Positions 44,301 to 54,596 of a DNA stretch of 64,000 bases are shown one piece after another. Source of the DNA: Meghimatium bilineatum. Taxonomy: Eukaryota > Mollusca > Gastropoda > Stylommatophora > Philomycidae. Numbering within the stretch: position 1 is the stretch's first letter; each line of letters begins with the position of its first letter. A program made the translations under genes and the position numbers. The DNA lies in contig CM067322.1 of NCBI GenBank assembly GCA_034231615.1, forward strand, positions 99,085,087 through 99,149,086. The letters are read 5' to 3'. The notes under the pieces were generated by a model. It saw nothing but the letters and a program-made list of their open reading frames with translations, ran no database searches and was not told the DNA's origin.

Positions 44301-44462
44301 GTTCAACAGCAATTTGAAGGCAGAAGAAGCTATCTGAAACAAACATCTTTGTACATGTGTGTATGCATGAGAATTCCTGAGTGCATGTCAATTCAAGTAC
44401 TTTTGCCTGTTGTCACTCTAAATAAATAAAATAATTCACAGAATAAATAACTGACGTCTTAC

Positions 44463-44565
44463 ATTTCTTCTCCATTTCATCGTCATCTATAAGCAGGGAG
44501 ACAACTTCTCTTGGCTTCAGTGAGTCCGGCTTGTAGTTACCTCCAGAAATGACCATTTTTTGAAT
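44463..44565 (-). CDS. INO80: INO80 exon 9 of window
   Basis: Encodes IQKMVISGGNYKPDSLKPRE then VVSLLIDDDEMEKK, almost the vertebrate sequence IQRMVISGGNFKPDTLKP with VVSLLLDDEELEKK. It lies immediately after the helicase C-terminal lobe. Phase 0 acceptor (CAG above 44565); donor T|GTAAGA leaves one base (phase 1). Confidence 0.95.
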
Positions 44566-44999
44566 CTGGTAGTAGTTTTTTTTTTTTAAAGATAAATAAA
44601 TTTTATTATCAATTCACAGAACATCAAACACAAAATGTCAATGTAGTTAATCAAAGTTACAATTCAATGTGAAGTTAATATACAACAAAAAACAAACATG
44701 CCAAAAACAGATGTGCTGGTCCAAACGACACAAATATCTCAGCTCTGCTCTGTATTAACAGTTTAACATAGTTGCCAGATTTCTTGAATTTAACCAGTAA
44801 AATTTCCGGTAAAATATGGCCATAAATACCATAGAAAAAAAATTAACATACATAATAATTTTCATTGACACTTTAAAAATAGCAAATTTGTGAACTTTGA
44901 ATATGAAATGTGGCCAAATTTTGGCAACCCTGACTGAATATATGAAAGCTTTTCAGCATAAATCAATTGAAAAAACTATATATATATATATAGTTATAT

Positions 45000-45480
45000 A
45001 TATATATAATTACCATTTTTTCCTATACCGGAATCATGCTTACGGAGAGAAAAGATTTCAGTACCTGATGGGCACAGGCTCAACAGTCCAAGGAGACAAG
45101 CTCTGTTCAGATCGAGATCAAAATTCTAGTTCCCAGCGTTCCTAAATATGTTTATTGACTCAGACTTGGACGAGGGGTTCATGACATTCTGCTAAGAGGG
45201 CGAATGTGCCAGAGTCCAACTGTCAAGTTCTTCCTAAATCGGAACCAGGCTCGCGGTTGAGAAAAGGTTCAGTACCCGACTGACACATGTACAATACATC
45301 TAATTACACGAGACAAGTTCACTGGCTGCGAAACACTTCATACAAGAAAGACGTGAAGGACAAACTGCCTCTGCATAGAATCAGTACACACCACCTGGCA
45401 ACAGATAGGAAGGCTGTCACAGGCTATGGCAGCCCTCCTGAAATGTCAAGGAATGCCAAAATCGACTGAACTAGGCCTAC
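45000..45480 (-). repeat. R3 dispersed repeat copy (intron)
   Basis: Contains AGTACCTGATGGGCACAGGC (complement of the GTGCCCATCAGGTACT landmark), GACTCAGACTTGGACGAGGG and GAGAAAAGGTTCAGTACCCG. Confidence 0.6.
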
Positions 45481-45797
45481 TAGGCACATAACGGTGGAAC
45501 AATGTAATTCCGCGCCCATCGGAGACCACACGAATATCCATGTTGATTATTATGGAGCACATGCATAACAAACAATCAAAAACCTGCAATTTAATATTTT
45601 AAATAGATATTAGTAACTTCTGCTGCCGTTGCTTAGCAGCATTGAGCAGTTCTGAGCAACGAATTTCCAGGCGGTGACATCAATGTTGAAGGTTTTTATA
45701 TACTTTGTCTTTGAAATGTCTCTCCTACTACCAGATACATGCCCCTTATGGAGCTCAACTTACATTATTTATTCTGGAAAAGGTTAGTCAGACCTAC

Positions 45798-45956
45798 CTC
45801 ACTCTTTTCCTTGGCTCGTTGTAGTATCCTTTCTTCTATGGTGCCCTTACAGATCAGCCTGTAGACTGTCACCTGCTTAGTTTGACCAAGCCTATGGGCT
45901 CTATCCATGGCCTGTTGGTCTACAGTAGGGTTCCAATCACTATCATAAAATATCAC
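45798..45956 (-). CDS. INO80: INO80 exon 8 of window (helicase motifs V/VI)
   Basis: Encodes [20 protein letters not shown] then [20 protein letters not shown] and [13 protein letters not shown]. This carries motif V's end (YDSDWNP) and motif VI ([11 protein letters not shown], with the arginine finger), needed for ATP hydrolysis by the SNF2-type motor. Residues are nearly identical to vertebrate INO80, so this exon fixes the gene identity. Phase 0 at both ends (CAG|GTG; GAG|GTAGGT). Confidence 0.97.
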
Positions 45957-46062
45957 CTGAAACAGAATAATGCAAATGAAATCTTACCAGCTGCAGTAAG
46001 CATAAGAATAATATCAAATTTTTAAACACACATATATAGCAAATAATGGTATATCTGTATAT

Positions 46063-46160
46063 TCTTCTTCTGTGTTCGTTCTCAAACTCCTGCAGATTAG
46101 CAGTCCACAGAGTAGAAAGCATCATGTCAAGGTTTACTATTTGGCTGCATTACTTGCACC
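46063..46160 (-). repeat. SINE A partial copy (intron)
   Basis: CTCAAACTCCTGCAGATTAG and the following 80 bp; then joined to a short SINE B-like piece near 46225-46275 (CGCTGTGTCTCCGTTTTATT). Confidence 0.65.
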
Positions 46161-46795
46161 TTTTTAGCCTGACATACTCAACCCGACATACTCAGCTTGG
46201 CATACTCAACCACACATACTCAACCTGAAATGCGCTGTGTCTCCGTTTTATTTGCATCAATGGCCCGGCACATCCATCTTCTGCTGAAAAATTATATTAG
46301 ATTTTCATCTTTTTACCTAACTCATGCGTGACAATGGACTCACCCCAGGCAACAGTCTAAGCTTAGTGGCTAAACTGCATGAGATATCCTACTCCCCAGG
46401 GGTGCATGGTTGTTTGTGTATATGGCTGTTCTTGTTGTGCTCCATTCTTGCAGAAAAACCAGAAGTCATTAAAAATGGCCCAGTGTCAGGAAATATGTGC
46501 TATTTTTAGTTGGACTGCTACAGATTAATAACTATTCTTTTGATTCCTATACGCCGCTTGTTTCTTGCAACACCATTTCTTCAGGTCCTGAATTCTAACC
46601 ATAGACACGGAAGATGAAATACTTCCCAATTATCCAATTGTCCTAACTCCTTGATTGCAAATAAAATATCAGCATGGTCCATTGAACTATAGAAAAATAA
46701 GTAAACCACACAAATCTACTGGGAAGATATAGAATTAGTAGTCTATCCAGGGTGCACAGACATTAATTTATAACCAATTGCAAAAGTCTATAATA

Positions 46796-47339
46796 CAAGA
46801 GGTGGTCAAAATGTTGTGCACTTGACTAAGAAATCATAAAGACAGGTGTAATTGTTATGTATCATTTTATCATGACACACTATTGGTTGATAATTCCCAC
46901 GCTTTCATTGCTCGCTTGTTAAAGATTGTGCATGAGCAGTTTCACATGTCAAAGTGTCCGTCATGTGGGTTCCCCGTCTTCTCATGTCAATGACGGCTCA
47001 TGACTCCATTGCCCTTGCTTAATAGTGCGTGTACGAAGTCATGCCCCATCCACCTTACCTGACTTAGCACCAAATGACTACTTCTTGTTTCCAAAAATGA
47101 AGAATCCTCTTTGTGGACGTAATTTTTTTGACATCCAGGACTTGATTACTGAAGTGGTGAGGTGGTTTCAAGCCCAGGAGGAGGTGTTCTACAATCAACG
47201 CATTATGAAGGTAAAGAAGAGATGGGGGAAGTGCACCGCCTTTGGGGGTCAATACATAGAGAATGACTAAAGTTCACACCAAATTCATGTAAGTGTCTTG
47301 ACTTCACACTAAAGTGCAAAAAACTTCGACCACCTCTTG
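46796..47339 (+). mobile_element. second mariner-like element, internally deleted, 544 bp
   Basis: Terminal inverted repeats starting CAAGAGGTGGTCAAAATGTT at the left and its imperfect counterpart at the right (TTCGACCACCTCTTG), bordered by TA on both sides. It is a different family from the element at 41638. Confidence 0.85.
47025..47270 (+). pseudogene. mariner transposase C-terminal remnant
   Basis: Encodes LPDLAPNDYFLFPKMKNPLC, FDIQDLITEVVRWFQ and VKKRWGKCTAFGGQYIEND, the last catalytic aspartate region (normally YSPDLAPSDYFLF) and C-terminus of a mariner transposase. The DNA-binding half and two catalytic aspartates are missing. Confidence 0.85.
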
Positions 47340-47393
47340 TAATAAATAAATTCTTACACCACACTTCAAGATGATTCTAGGAAAACAACTTAC

Positions 47394-47561
47394 AGTATCA
47401 GCTGCAGTAAGGTTGATGCCTAAGCCCCCAGCTCTGGTACTCAGCAAAAACACAAATATATCAGATCGGGTCTGGAAGTCTGCCACCATATCACGACGTT
47501 CTGAAATTTTGGAGGAACCATCCAGCCGCATGTATGTATGCTTGCGATACCACATGTATTC
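47394..47561 (-). CDS. INO80: INO80 exon 7 of window (helicase lobe 2)
   Basis: Encodes [40 protein letters not shown] and [16 protein letters not shown], with the SNF2 motif V core ([15 protein letters not shown]). Almost the same as vertebrate INO80. Phase 0 at both ends; donor ACT|GTAAGT. Confidence 0.96.
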
Positions 47562-47639
47562 CTGAAACACAATGTAATTTACATGTAAGTAAACATGCAA
47601 CGTTCATTTCTAAAGTGTTTGTATATATACAACTTCTAA

Positions 47640-48240
47640 TGATTAATTGGGGGGTGCAAGGGTCTCGCATTGCTCTTGTGCAGATAACCAAGATCCTAAA
47701 AGTACCTCCCCGTGGTGCACCCTGGAAACAGAAATACAGCTGCTCTTGCTTGTATTCTTGGCTAACACTTTTAGGCTTGTGTCCGTGGCTGCTGTAGATG
47801 AAATGAGAATTACCTGCAGAGAGACAGGAAATATCTCCAAAACCTCTACTCCATTACATCCAACTCAAACACCATTACAGGACATCTGTGCATTCTGACT
47901 TGGCCGGCTTAAAAAGCAGAAAAAATTGGAGGGGCGACCAATGCCAATGTCCCTAACATACTGTGATCTTACAAATACACACCAAGTCTGGAAAAGGTAA
48001 CACAAACTAGAGGGCAGCATAGTGTACACGAGTCGTCGTTTCAGTGGCAACGGAGCTAAAATGATCCAGCACGAGACCGACTGGCATGTTGTTCACGCTC
48101 GAGAACACAAAAGCCGACATTTCACATCACAAATGACCCCATTCAAAAATCGAGTCATGGCTCAGGTACTGGATATGCCAACTTGAACATGAACTCCTGG
48201 TATGGAAGAAAGCTTTGAATATAGTTTCCCATTGCACACA
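47640..48240 (-). repeat. R3 dispersed repeat copy (intron)
   Basis: GGGGTGCAAGGGTCTCGCAT, AAAGTACCTCCCCGTGGTGC and CTAACACTTTTAGG parallel 34390-34530 in the same order. Confidence 0.6.
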
Positions 48241-48275
48241 AGACAAGCCTTGAACAAATGTCGGGGAACACATTG

Positions 48276-48433
48276 TTCTTCTTCTTCAGTGTTCATTCTT
48301 TAACTCCCACTGGATCTCCTTGTAGCAGGTCCATGGTTCTACTAGATTTCCAGCAGGATGTAGTCTAGAGAACGGAAATATGTTGTGTCGCCGTTTTATT
48401 TGCACCAAAGGCCTGACACATCCGTCTTCGGCT
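48276..48433 (-). repeat. SINE B copy (intron)
   Basis: Full length in complement: TTCTTCTTCAGTGTTCATTC, CTAGATTTCCAGCAGGATGT and GACACATCCGTCTTCGGC. Confidence 0.88.
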
Positions 48434-48599
48434 GAACATTGTTCAAATGTCTGGCCAAAGCAGTGTTAAGACTCGGAATCTGGATATTTCATGCAACTTA
48501 GATTTGGGGGGGGGGGTGCGCAAGTCTCTAACGACACTGCAAAACTAGCCCAACCTGACTGTTGGCCGTTGCCCAAGACAGCTCATAAAGAGAGAATTT

Positions 48600-48960
48600 G
48601 GTTCAGTATCCAAGAGCCCACTACGAAGCTCCTTGTCCAAGATTCGTATTTTACCTACCTCTTTGGGTAATATACGCAATGGCGATGAGTCAAACTACAC
48701 AGGTGATGGATTGGAAGGCCATCTCAAGCGAACGAAGAGAGTGCGTGAGAAATTTATAGGTGGAATCCCGGACCCCCATGCTTGTTTGGCAAAGTAGCAC
48801 CTTGTATAGGAAGGTGTATCCACCTTGAGTATAATTCAACCGTCGCCATTACCCAACACGGCTCATACGAAAGAAATTAGGTCTGGGACCTGGAAACACA
48901 AAGGATGGTGATCGAATGGTCTTCTTACACGAGAAACAGCTCACTGGTCTGTGAAGGGCC
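48600..48960 (-). repeat. R3-like segments (intron)
   Basis: Two diverged blocks with GGTTCAGTATCCAAG and ACACGAGAAACAGCTCACTG similar to 45250-45330. Confidence 0.45.
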
Positions 48961-49116
48961 TCATCAGAGGATAGACAAAAGCTCACTTCGTAACATGTAA
49001 CACCCCAACACATACATATGTAATTTGTATATTTGTATGTAAAACTTGTATGTACAAACAAATATTTCCATTCAAGAGAACAGAAATGCTAAAATGGTCC
49101 AGCATGAGAGAATTTC

Positions 49117-49192
49117 ATTCCAGAGAATGGAAATGCATTGTGTTGCCGTTTTATTTGTGAAAATGGCCTGACTTGTCCATCTTTGGCGGGTG
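49117..49192 (-). repeat. SINE B 5' scrap (intron)
   Basis: CCAGAGAATGGAAATGCATT, GTTGCCGTTTTATTTG and TCCATCTTTGGC only. Confidence 0.7.
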
Positions 49193-49403
49193 TTTGTTTT
49201 CAATCCTCGGGAATTGTGAGCAACTTGCTCTTACTTTCAATGTACAAGATGGGTGGTTACTCAGAGCTTTCCTTTTATACCCAGGAGATTTCATCTTTAT
49301 GCTTAATGCAATGCTTATTGAAGAAGCTTTCTACTCGCAGGGGTTTATAACTTGACATAGAAAGAAAAAGAATTCAAATTAGAAAAATAATCTTCAATCC
49401 TAC

Positions 49404-49531
49404 CTCCAATAGATCAATCATTCGAGTCATCTGTGAGTAGATAAGCACTCTGTGGTTGTCATCTTTCAGTCTCTGAAGCAGCGAGTCTAAGACATACAAC
49501 TTGCCAGCATCACTTACTAGAGATTCCTTGT
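49404..49531 (-). CDS. INO80: INO80 exon 6 of window (start of helicase lobe 2)
   Basis: Encodes [20 protein letters not shown] then [20 protein letters not shown] and LE. It corresponds to KESLITDSGKLYALDVLLTR and [17 protein letters not shown] of vertebrates, including SNF2 motif IV. Acceptor TAG above 49531; donor GAG|GTAGGA. It takes one base from exon 5 to make an Asp codon. Confidence 0.96.
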
Positions 49532-50004
49532 CTAGGAAAACAAATAGACCAATGAAATCTTTTTTTATTAAGATCATGAGAGAAAATATTTATAATTCTT
49601 CTTTGATCATTTTCCTATGACCAGAAGTCTATACAGGCAAGAGGGTCGCTTCCATGAATCTTCCTGTCAGCAGGAGGTCCTCACAGTTGCCTCACAGCTT
49701 CTCCTTCAGATCTGTTTCTTCGGGTCAGGTATTTGTCCCCAAGTCATCAAAGAGTGGACATGTCTGTAGGATGTGTTCTGGGGTCTGCAGACCATTTTGA
49801 CATGGACTTTGGTCAATTTGAACAACTTTTATTTTGTGTGGAGATGTGCATAATCAAAACTGAAATGGTGGCTGTAGGCAAAGGGACAAAGTGGAAAATA
49901 GTGAAGATAAACACTCTTCTATCTAGAGATACAAGTTTTTACTCTTTACTATGACAACCCATGCCAGGTGATAAAACCTGTTAAGTTTCCCGGCATTGTG
50001 ATAG

Positions 50005-50215
50005 ACTTCCATTTAAAGTGTAAAGAATAGATGACCTACGGAGGGAACCCAAGGGAAGGGGAGCATGAATAGCAACTCTATTTACCTTCCATGCGTTGTC
50101 ATAAGATGTGACACGTACATAACTAAGAGTTGGTTTTGGGTGAAGTTGGCCCATCCTATATATAGTCAAAGGACCACGACATGCTGATGTTGTATGTCAA
50201 ATAGAAAGGCACATC
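50005..50215 (+). repeat. SINE A copy (intron), diverged
   Basis: GAGCATGAATAGCAACTCTA, TTTACCTTCCATGCGTTGTC, and TTGGGTGAAGTTGGCCCATC. The 3' tail is lost where Nimb-like LINE sequence begins. Confidence 0.65.
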
Positions 50216-51112
50216 TATCACAGAAAAGCAGATGATCAAAGCAATTAGAAAGCTAAGACCAACATAGAGGACCATCACAGTATGAACAAATCAGAACATG
50301 TCATTCTGCACGTCAGAACAGGACACAACAGACTAATACAGCCATTTGTATACAAAGTTCAAAATTAGCAACACAGCCACCAATATAAGATAACTGCGTG
50401 AAACGTAACAACAATTGTACTTATGTAAAACACAGGTTCTTAAAAATGTTCCACTAAGACACGACAGACTATCATTAAAAATAGTGAACTCCTCTAACAC
50501 AAAAAGCTTGAGTCCAAGCCTTTTGGACTCAATTCCGACCACTCTTTAGTCTAGTACTGGATTGATGTGGTCTTTGTCTTTATTCATTTTGTTTCGTCAT
50601 TTATGTCATCTTTTTGTTTGTTTCGCTTCCACCTATATTTACGTTTAATATGTACTTCCTATCCTTCCAGCATCTCACTTCCATATTTCGGTTGGACACG
50701 TTTTTGTGTATTGTCATAATTCCCATTCGTTGTTTTTTTTATGATTTGTGCATATCTTGATAAAGACTTTTTGGTTAAAACGTTGAAAATGTTTTGTATA
50801 TTGTAATTTGTATGTTTTTTTGTTTGCTCATTATAACCCCCTAGTTTTAGTGATAGTCCGTCATGTCTTAGTGGAACTTTTTTTTAAAACCTGTGTTTTA
50901 CTAAGTACAACACAGCCATATGGACTGGCACCACAAACACCACAGCATGTTCTTCAGGAATTCCCATAATATGAAATACTGATGGAAATACACTGGCACA
51001 GAGAAACAACAGTGGAAGAAAAATCTGCATACGCCTTTATCAGTTACAAAACATTGCCAAGTTTATAGAAGAAAAGAACATCAGATACAAGTATGTTCCA
51101 GGAGAATAGAAG
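50216..51112 (+). mobile_element. Nimb-like LINE 3' fragment, older subfamily, interrupted
   Basis: Diverged relative of 18180-18567: AGCAGATGATCAAAGCAATT, GTCAGAACAGGACACAACAG, TACAAAGTTCAAAATTAGCA, then after a 528-bp insert TTCTTCAGGAATTCCCATAA and a GAAGCAGAAGAAA tail. Many stops. Confidence 0.75.
50380..50907. mobile_element. 528-bp inverted-repeat insertion inside LINE fragment
   Basis: Flanked by an 11-bp direct repeat CAACACAGCCA (50369-50379 and 50908-50918), so it is an insertion with target duplication. Inside, about 60 bp from GTACTTATGTAAAACACAGG (50417) is inverted near the right end (CCTGTGTTTTACTAAGTAC). The left arm is preceded by about 37 unpaired bases. No transposase; superfamily unknown. 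Confidence 0.75.
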
Positions 51113-51119
51113 CAGAAGA

Positions 51120-51428
51120 AAAGCTAGGGCAATGATGGACCTGGCCAGGCTTAGTTTTCTATCTAGGGCAATGATGGACCTGGCCAGGCTTAGTTTTCTA
51201 TCTAGGGCAATGATGGACCTGGCCAGGCTTAGTTTTCTATCTAGGGCAATGATGGACCTGGCCAGGCTTAGTTTTCATCTAGGGCAATGATGGACCTGGC
51301 CAGGCTTAGTTTTCATCTAGGGCAATAATGGACCTGGCCAGGCTTAGTTTTCTATCTAGGGCAGTGATGGACCTGGCCAGGCTTAGTTTTCTATCTAGGG
51401 CAGTGATGGACCTGGCCAGGCTTAGTTT
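51120..51428. repeat. 39-bp minisatellite in INO80 intron, 8 copies
   Basis: Unit CTAGGGCAATGATGGACCTG then GCCAGGCTTAGTTTTCTAT, with two shortened copies; it abuts the GAA tail of the LINE fragment. Confidence 0.95.
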
Positions 51429-51695
51429 TATTTTTATTTTTCAGTCACATATTTAATTTTCCTCTCCACGACAAGGAGGCTGGCCTTCATGAAGACCTAC
51501 AGGCATAAAGTATTAACTGTAATCTAACCAGATAAAGATAGACAAAACAGTTCCATGGCATGTCAGTCTATGAGATGGAGAAATTCTACCTGACCCTAGG
51601 TATATTTTATATGTAGGGATCTCTGTGGTTATGTGGCCAACTATTTTGCCTTGCATTCATGATATTGTGGGATCTAAATCGGATTGTGATGTCTT

Positions 51696-51965
51696 CTGCA
51701 TTCATTCTCAAACTCCTGCAGATTAGCAAGCTGTAGTCTGGAGAACAAAATGCATAGTGCTGTGGTTTACAACTTAGCTGCTATATCTGCACCTTTCTGT
51801 CTGACACATCCGACTTCAGCATGGCTTCTGGGTCACTTTGAGCGTCTATGGGATGAGACTGCCAACTCAACCCCAAAACCTCTTTGGTTGCCTCCTACGA
51901 CAAGTGTGGCAGATAACAGTGTCGCTATTCTTTGCTCCCTCTCAGGTCCCAGACAACACACAGGC
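51696..51965 (-). repeat. SINE A copy (intron)
   Basis: Near full length in complement: CTCAAACTCCTGCAGATTAG, CTGACACATCCGACTTCAGC, and CTCCCTCTCAGGTCCCAGAC end. Preceded at 51615 by a tRNA-like scrap. Confidence 0.85.
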
Positions 51966-52474
51966 GTGCAATGTTCTGTTTATAGAAGCAATTTTCTGGA
52001 AATTATCACACAAGTTATGAAGTTACGTGCTCTGAGTGATTCTTTTCTGAGATATTGCCCTGTTCTGTGACACCCTTTCAGGCCCCAGCAACACACAGGA
52101 AATGTCCAGAGCAATAAAGACCCCCCAATGCATGAGGTACTCCAGAAAAGATCCACTTCAGAGATGTTTTCCTGACTTGATACTGTATAGTCCACCAGAG
52201 AACAGTGACAAGAAATAAATAAGAGAAATTCAGAACTTTCTATGAATTGGTTATGAGACGACATCATTGCAGTCTAAGTAGACCAATTGCTGTTCAGTCT
52301 CCCTAGCAGATAATGATGGGTAGGTATACTAATGGTTCCCATGTATTGCTGATTGACGGAGCCTCTCATTCTGTCAAGCAGAAGTCCAGTTTTATTAGTA
52401 CATTCCTCAGATTTCAATCAAGATGTGTCATCAACATCAATCTCGACATCCGCATCCAGCAGGGGTTCATGATT

Positions 52475-52872
52475 CAGCTTAGATGTGTCATCAATCTCTA
52501 CATCCGCATCCAGCAGGCACTCCCGAAAGTTTCAGTACACCCCCTCCCATTCCCCCTATCCATTTCCAGCTCCTGTTTAATGGTATCTTGGATGCAAGCC
52601 TGTCTGCTCTCTCATTACCATGAACACCGGCTGCTGCTGTACAGTAGATCCCATGTGATACCCTAGCAGTTGGTAGATGGCATCCACTCATATCGACACT
52701 TGCCATTTTAGATCTTTCACAATATAGACTAGGAGTCAGACACAATAACTACTTCAGTACATGATGTCCCAGAGAGCCATTTGAAGGCATCAGTAACAGC
52801 TCGACTTCCATCCTCATACTGGATGTAGTTATTCTGTATGCTCCGCTATTCTCAACAATGACTCTACCACTC
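52475..52872 (-). pseudogene. L2-type LINE RNase H fragment (intron)
   Basis: Minus strand in two frames: SSMRMEVELLLMPSNGSL, then VSHGIYCTAAAGVHGNERAD and RLASK. GVHGNERADRLASK is the last catalytic block of a LINE RNase H. Same family as 14852-15510. Interrupted at 52884 by a SINE A. Confidence 0.75.
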
Positions 52873-52883
52873 GAGCTAGATAT

Positions 52884-53158
52884 TCTTCTTCTTCTTCTGC
52901 GTTCATTCTTAAACTCCTGCAGATTAGCAGGATGTAGTCCGGAATTCGTTGTGTCATGGTTTACAATATTACTGCGATATCTGCGCCTTTCGGCCTGACA
53001 CATCTGGCTTCAGCATGGCTTTGTGTCACTGACCCTATATGAGATGGGACAGCCAACTCCATCCCATAACCTCCTTAGTCGTCTTTTACGACATGCGTGG
53101 AAGGTAAACAGTGTTGCTATTCTTTGCTCCCCTTTCGGGCCCTGGCAACACACAGGCG
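52884..53158 (-). repeat. SINE A, full-length copy with 30-bp target duplication
   Basis: Bounded by direct repeats beginning AACAATGACTCTACC at 52854-52883 and 53159-53188, differing at a few bases. This gives the family limits: 5' CGCCTGTGTGTTGCCAGGGC to 3' tail of GAA repeats, about 275 bp. No clear tRNA-type A and B boxes. Confidence 0.92.
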
Positions 53159-53321
53159 AACAATGACTCTACCGCTTGAGCTAAATATAAAACTTCAACC
53201 AGACTTCGCTACGATGCTCAGATCCATCAGTCAACACAATGACATCACCATCTCCTGTGTAGCAATCATCTGATCAATTTGATATAGTGATTTAATGCTT
53301 TATAATATACAATAAACCAAC

Positions 53322-53538
53322 CTGGAATCTGGACATGAGTCCAGCCATAATGAGGAGCAATAGCATAAAGACCAGCTTTTTCTTCTGCTGCAAAGAAGCT
53401 TGATGACCACTGAACATGTTCCATTGTCCCATACAACAGTGATTGCTTGGCCTCAAATGTGCCACATTGTTCTCTTCTCATCCTGTCCCATTCTGCGCTG
53501 CGGTCAACAGTAGATTCACTGAAGCCTGGACAACAAAT
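53322..53538 (-). CDS. INO80: INO80 exon 5 of window
   Basis: Encodes ICCPGFSESTVDRSAEWDRM, RREQCGTFEAKQSLLYGTME and a segment ending YAIAPHYGWTHVQIPG. Matches DRSAEYERR, AAKQCLLNGAPE and IRPQNGWSFIRIPGKE of vertebrate INO80, the insertion region just before lobe 2. Phase 0 acceptor (CAG above 53538); donor CCAG|GTTGGT leaves one base, completed by exon 6. Confidence 0.94.
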
Positions 53539-53776
53539 CTGCTCGATATATGGAAAACATTCACAGCTAATTTTATTAATCAGAAGTATGACATAGAAAA
53601 TACGACAGAGCATATCAGGAACATAATGTGACAATGAAACCATGTGACAAACAACTAAACTAAAAGATGATATATTTGGGCAACTCAAGAAATAGAAAGT
53701 GATCTATCAAGGCAACTCACGTAATAGAAAGTAATCTATCCGGGCAACTCAAGTAACTGATAATTATCTATCCCAT

Positions 53777-54052
53777 TGCCTGTGTCTTGCCGGGACCCGA
53801 AAGGGGATCAAAGAATAGCAACACTGTTTACCTTCCACGCATGTCGTAAAAGACAACTAAGGAGGTTATGGGATGGAGTTGGCTGTCCCATCCCATATAG
53901 GGTCAATGACCCAAAGCTATGCTGAAGTCGGATGTGTCAGGAGGAAAGGTGCAGATATCGCAGCAATGCTGTAAACTATGATACAACACATTCCGTTCTC
54001 CGGACTACATCCTGCTAATCTGCAGGAGTTTGAGAATGAACGCAGAAGGAAG
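53777..54052 (+). repeat. SINE A, full-length copy with 11-bp target duplication
   Basis: Flanked by ATCTATCCCAT at 53766-53776 and 54053-54063. Starts TGCCTGTGTCTTGCCGGGAC and ends GAGTTTGAGAATGAACGCAG then AAGGA. Confidence 0.93.
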
Positions 54053-54144
54053 ATCTATCCCATCAACTCAAGTAATAGAATATATACTAAACTTAACTAA
54101 AGAAACAATCACAAGCAAACACATGGAAACTGAATTGAAAAACA

Positions 54145-54302
54145 GCCGAAGACGGATGTGTCAGGCCATTGGCGCAAATAAAACGGCGACACAACGCATT
54201 TCCATTCTCTGGACTAAATCCTGCTGGAAATCTAGTAGGACAATTGTCCTGCTACAAGAGAGATCTGACGGGAGTTTGAGAATGAACGCTGAAGAAGAAG
54301 AG
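54145..54302 (+). repeat. SINE B, full-length copy
   Basis: Flanked by TTGAAAAACA (54135-54144) and TTGAAACACA (54303-54312). Starts GCCGAAGACGGATGTGTCAG and ends GAGAATGAACGCTGAAGAAG. Its start and end are shared with SINE A, so B is a shorter relative with a different middle. Confidence 0.9.
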
Positions 54303-54467
54303 TTGAAACACATATAATGTAACGTATGAAAAAACATGGAAACGGGTTTGAAAAGCACTAATTTAACATAAAAACGCAACCTTAGGAATATAATAAATAA
54401 TAAAATTAACTAAAAGAACAAACACATGGAAACATGTTGAAATACATAATGTTACATGCAAACGTAC

Positions 54468-54596
54468 CTTAGGAATAAGAAAAGAAAAGAATGGCGGCAA
54501 ATACATTCTCTGGCATTTAAGAACACGAGGTGACCGGAACTTGTGTGGATGTAGTGGCAGACTGACCTCTTCTGTTGAAGGACTCCTTACTGGTGA
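54468..54596 (-). CDS. INO80: INO80 exon 4 of window
   Basis: Encodes SPVRSPSTEEVSLPLHPHKF, RSPRVLKCQRMYLPPFFSFL and IPK (43 codons), in the poorly conserved part of the INO80 insertion (vertebrate counterpart near LRRCLLTELPSFLCVASPRV). Identity rests mainly on position and exact phase: acceptor TGCAG above 54596 and donor AAG|GTACGT, phase 0 on both sides, linking exons 3 and 5. Confidence 0.8.
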
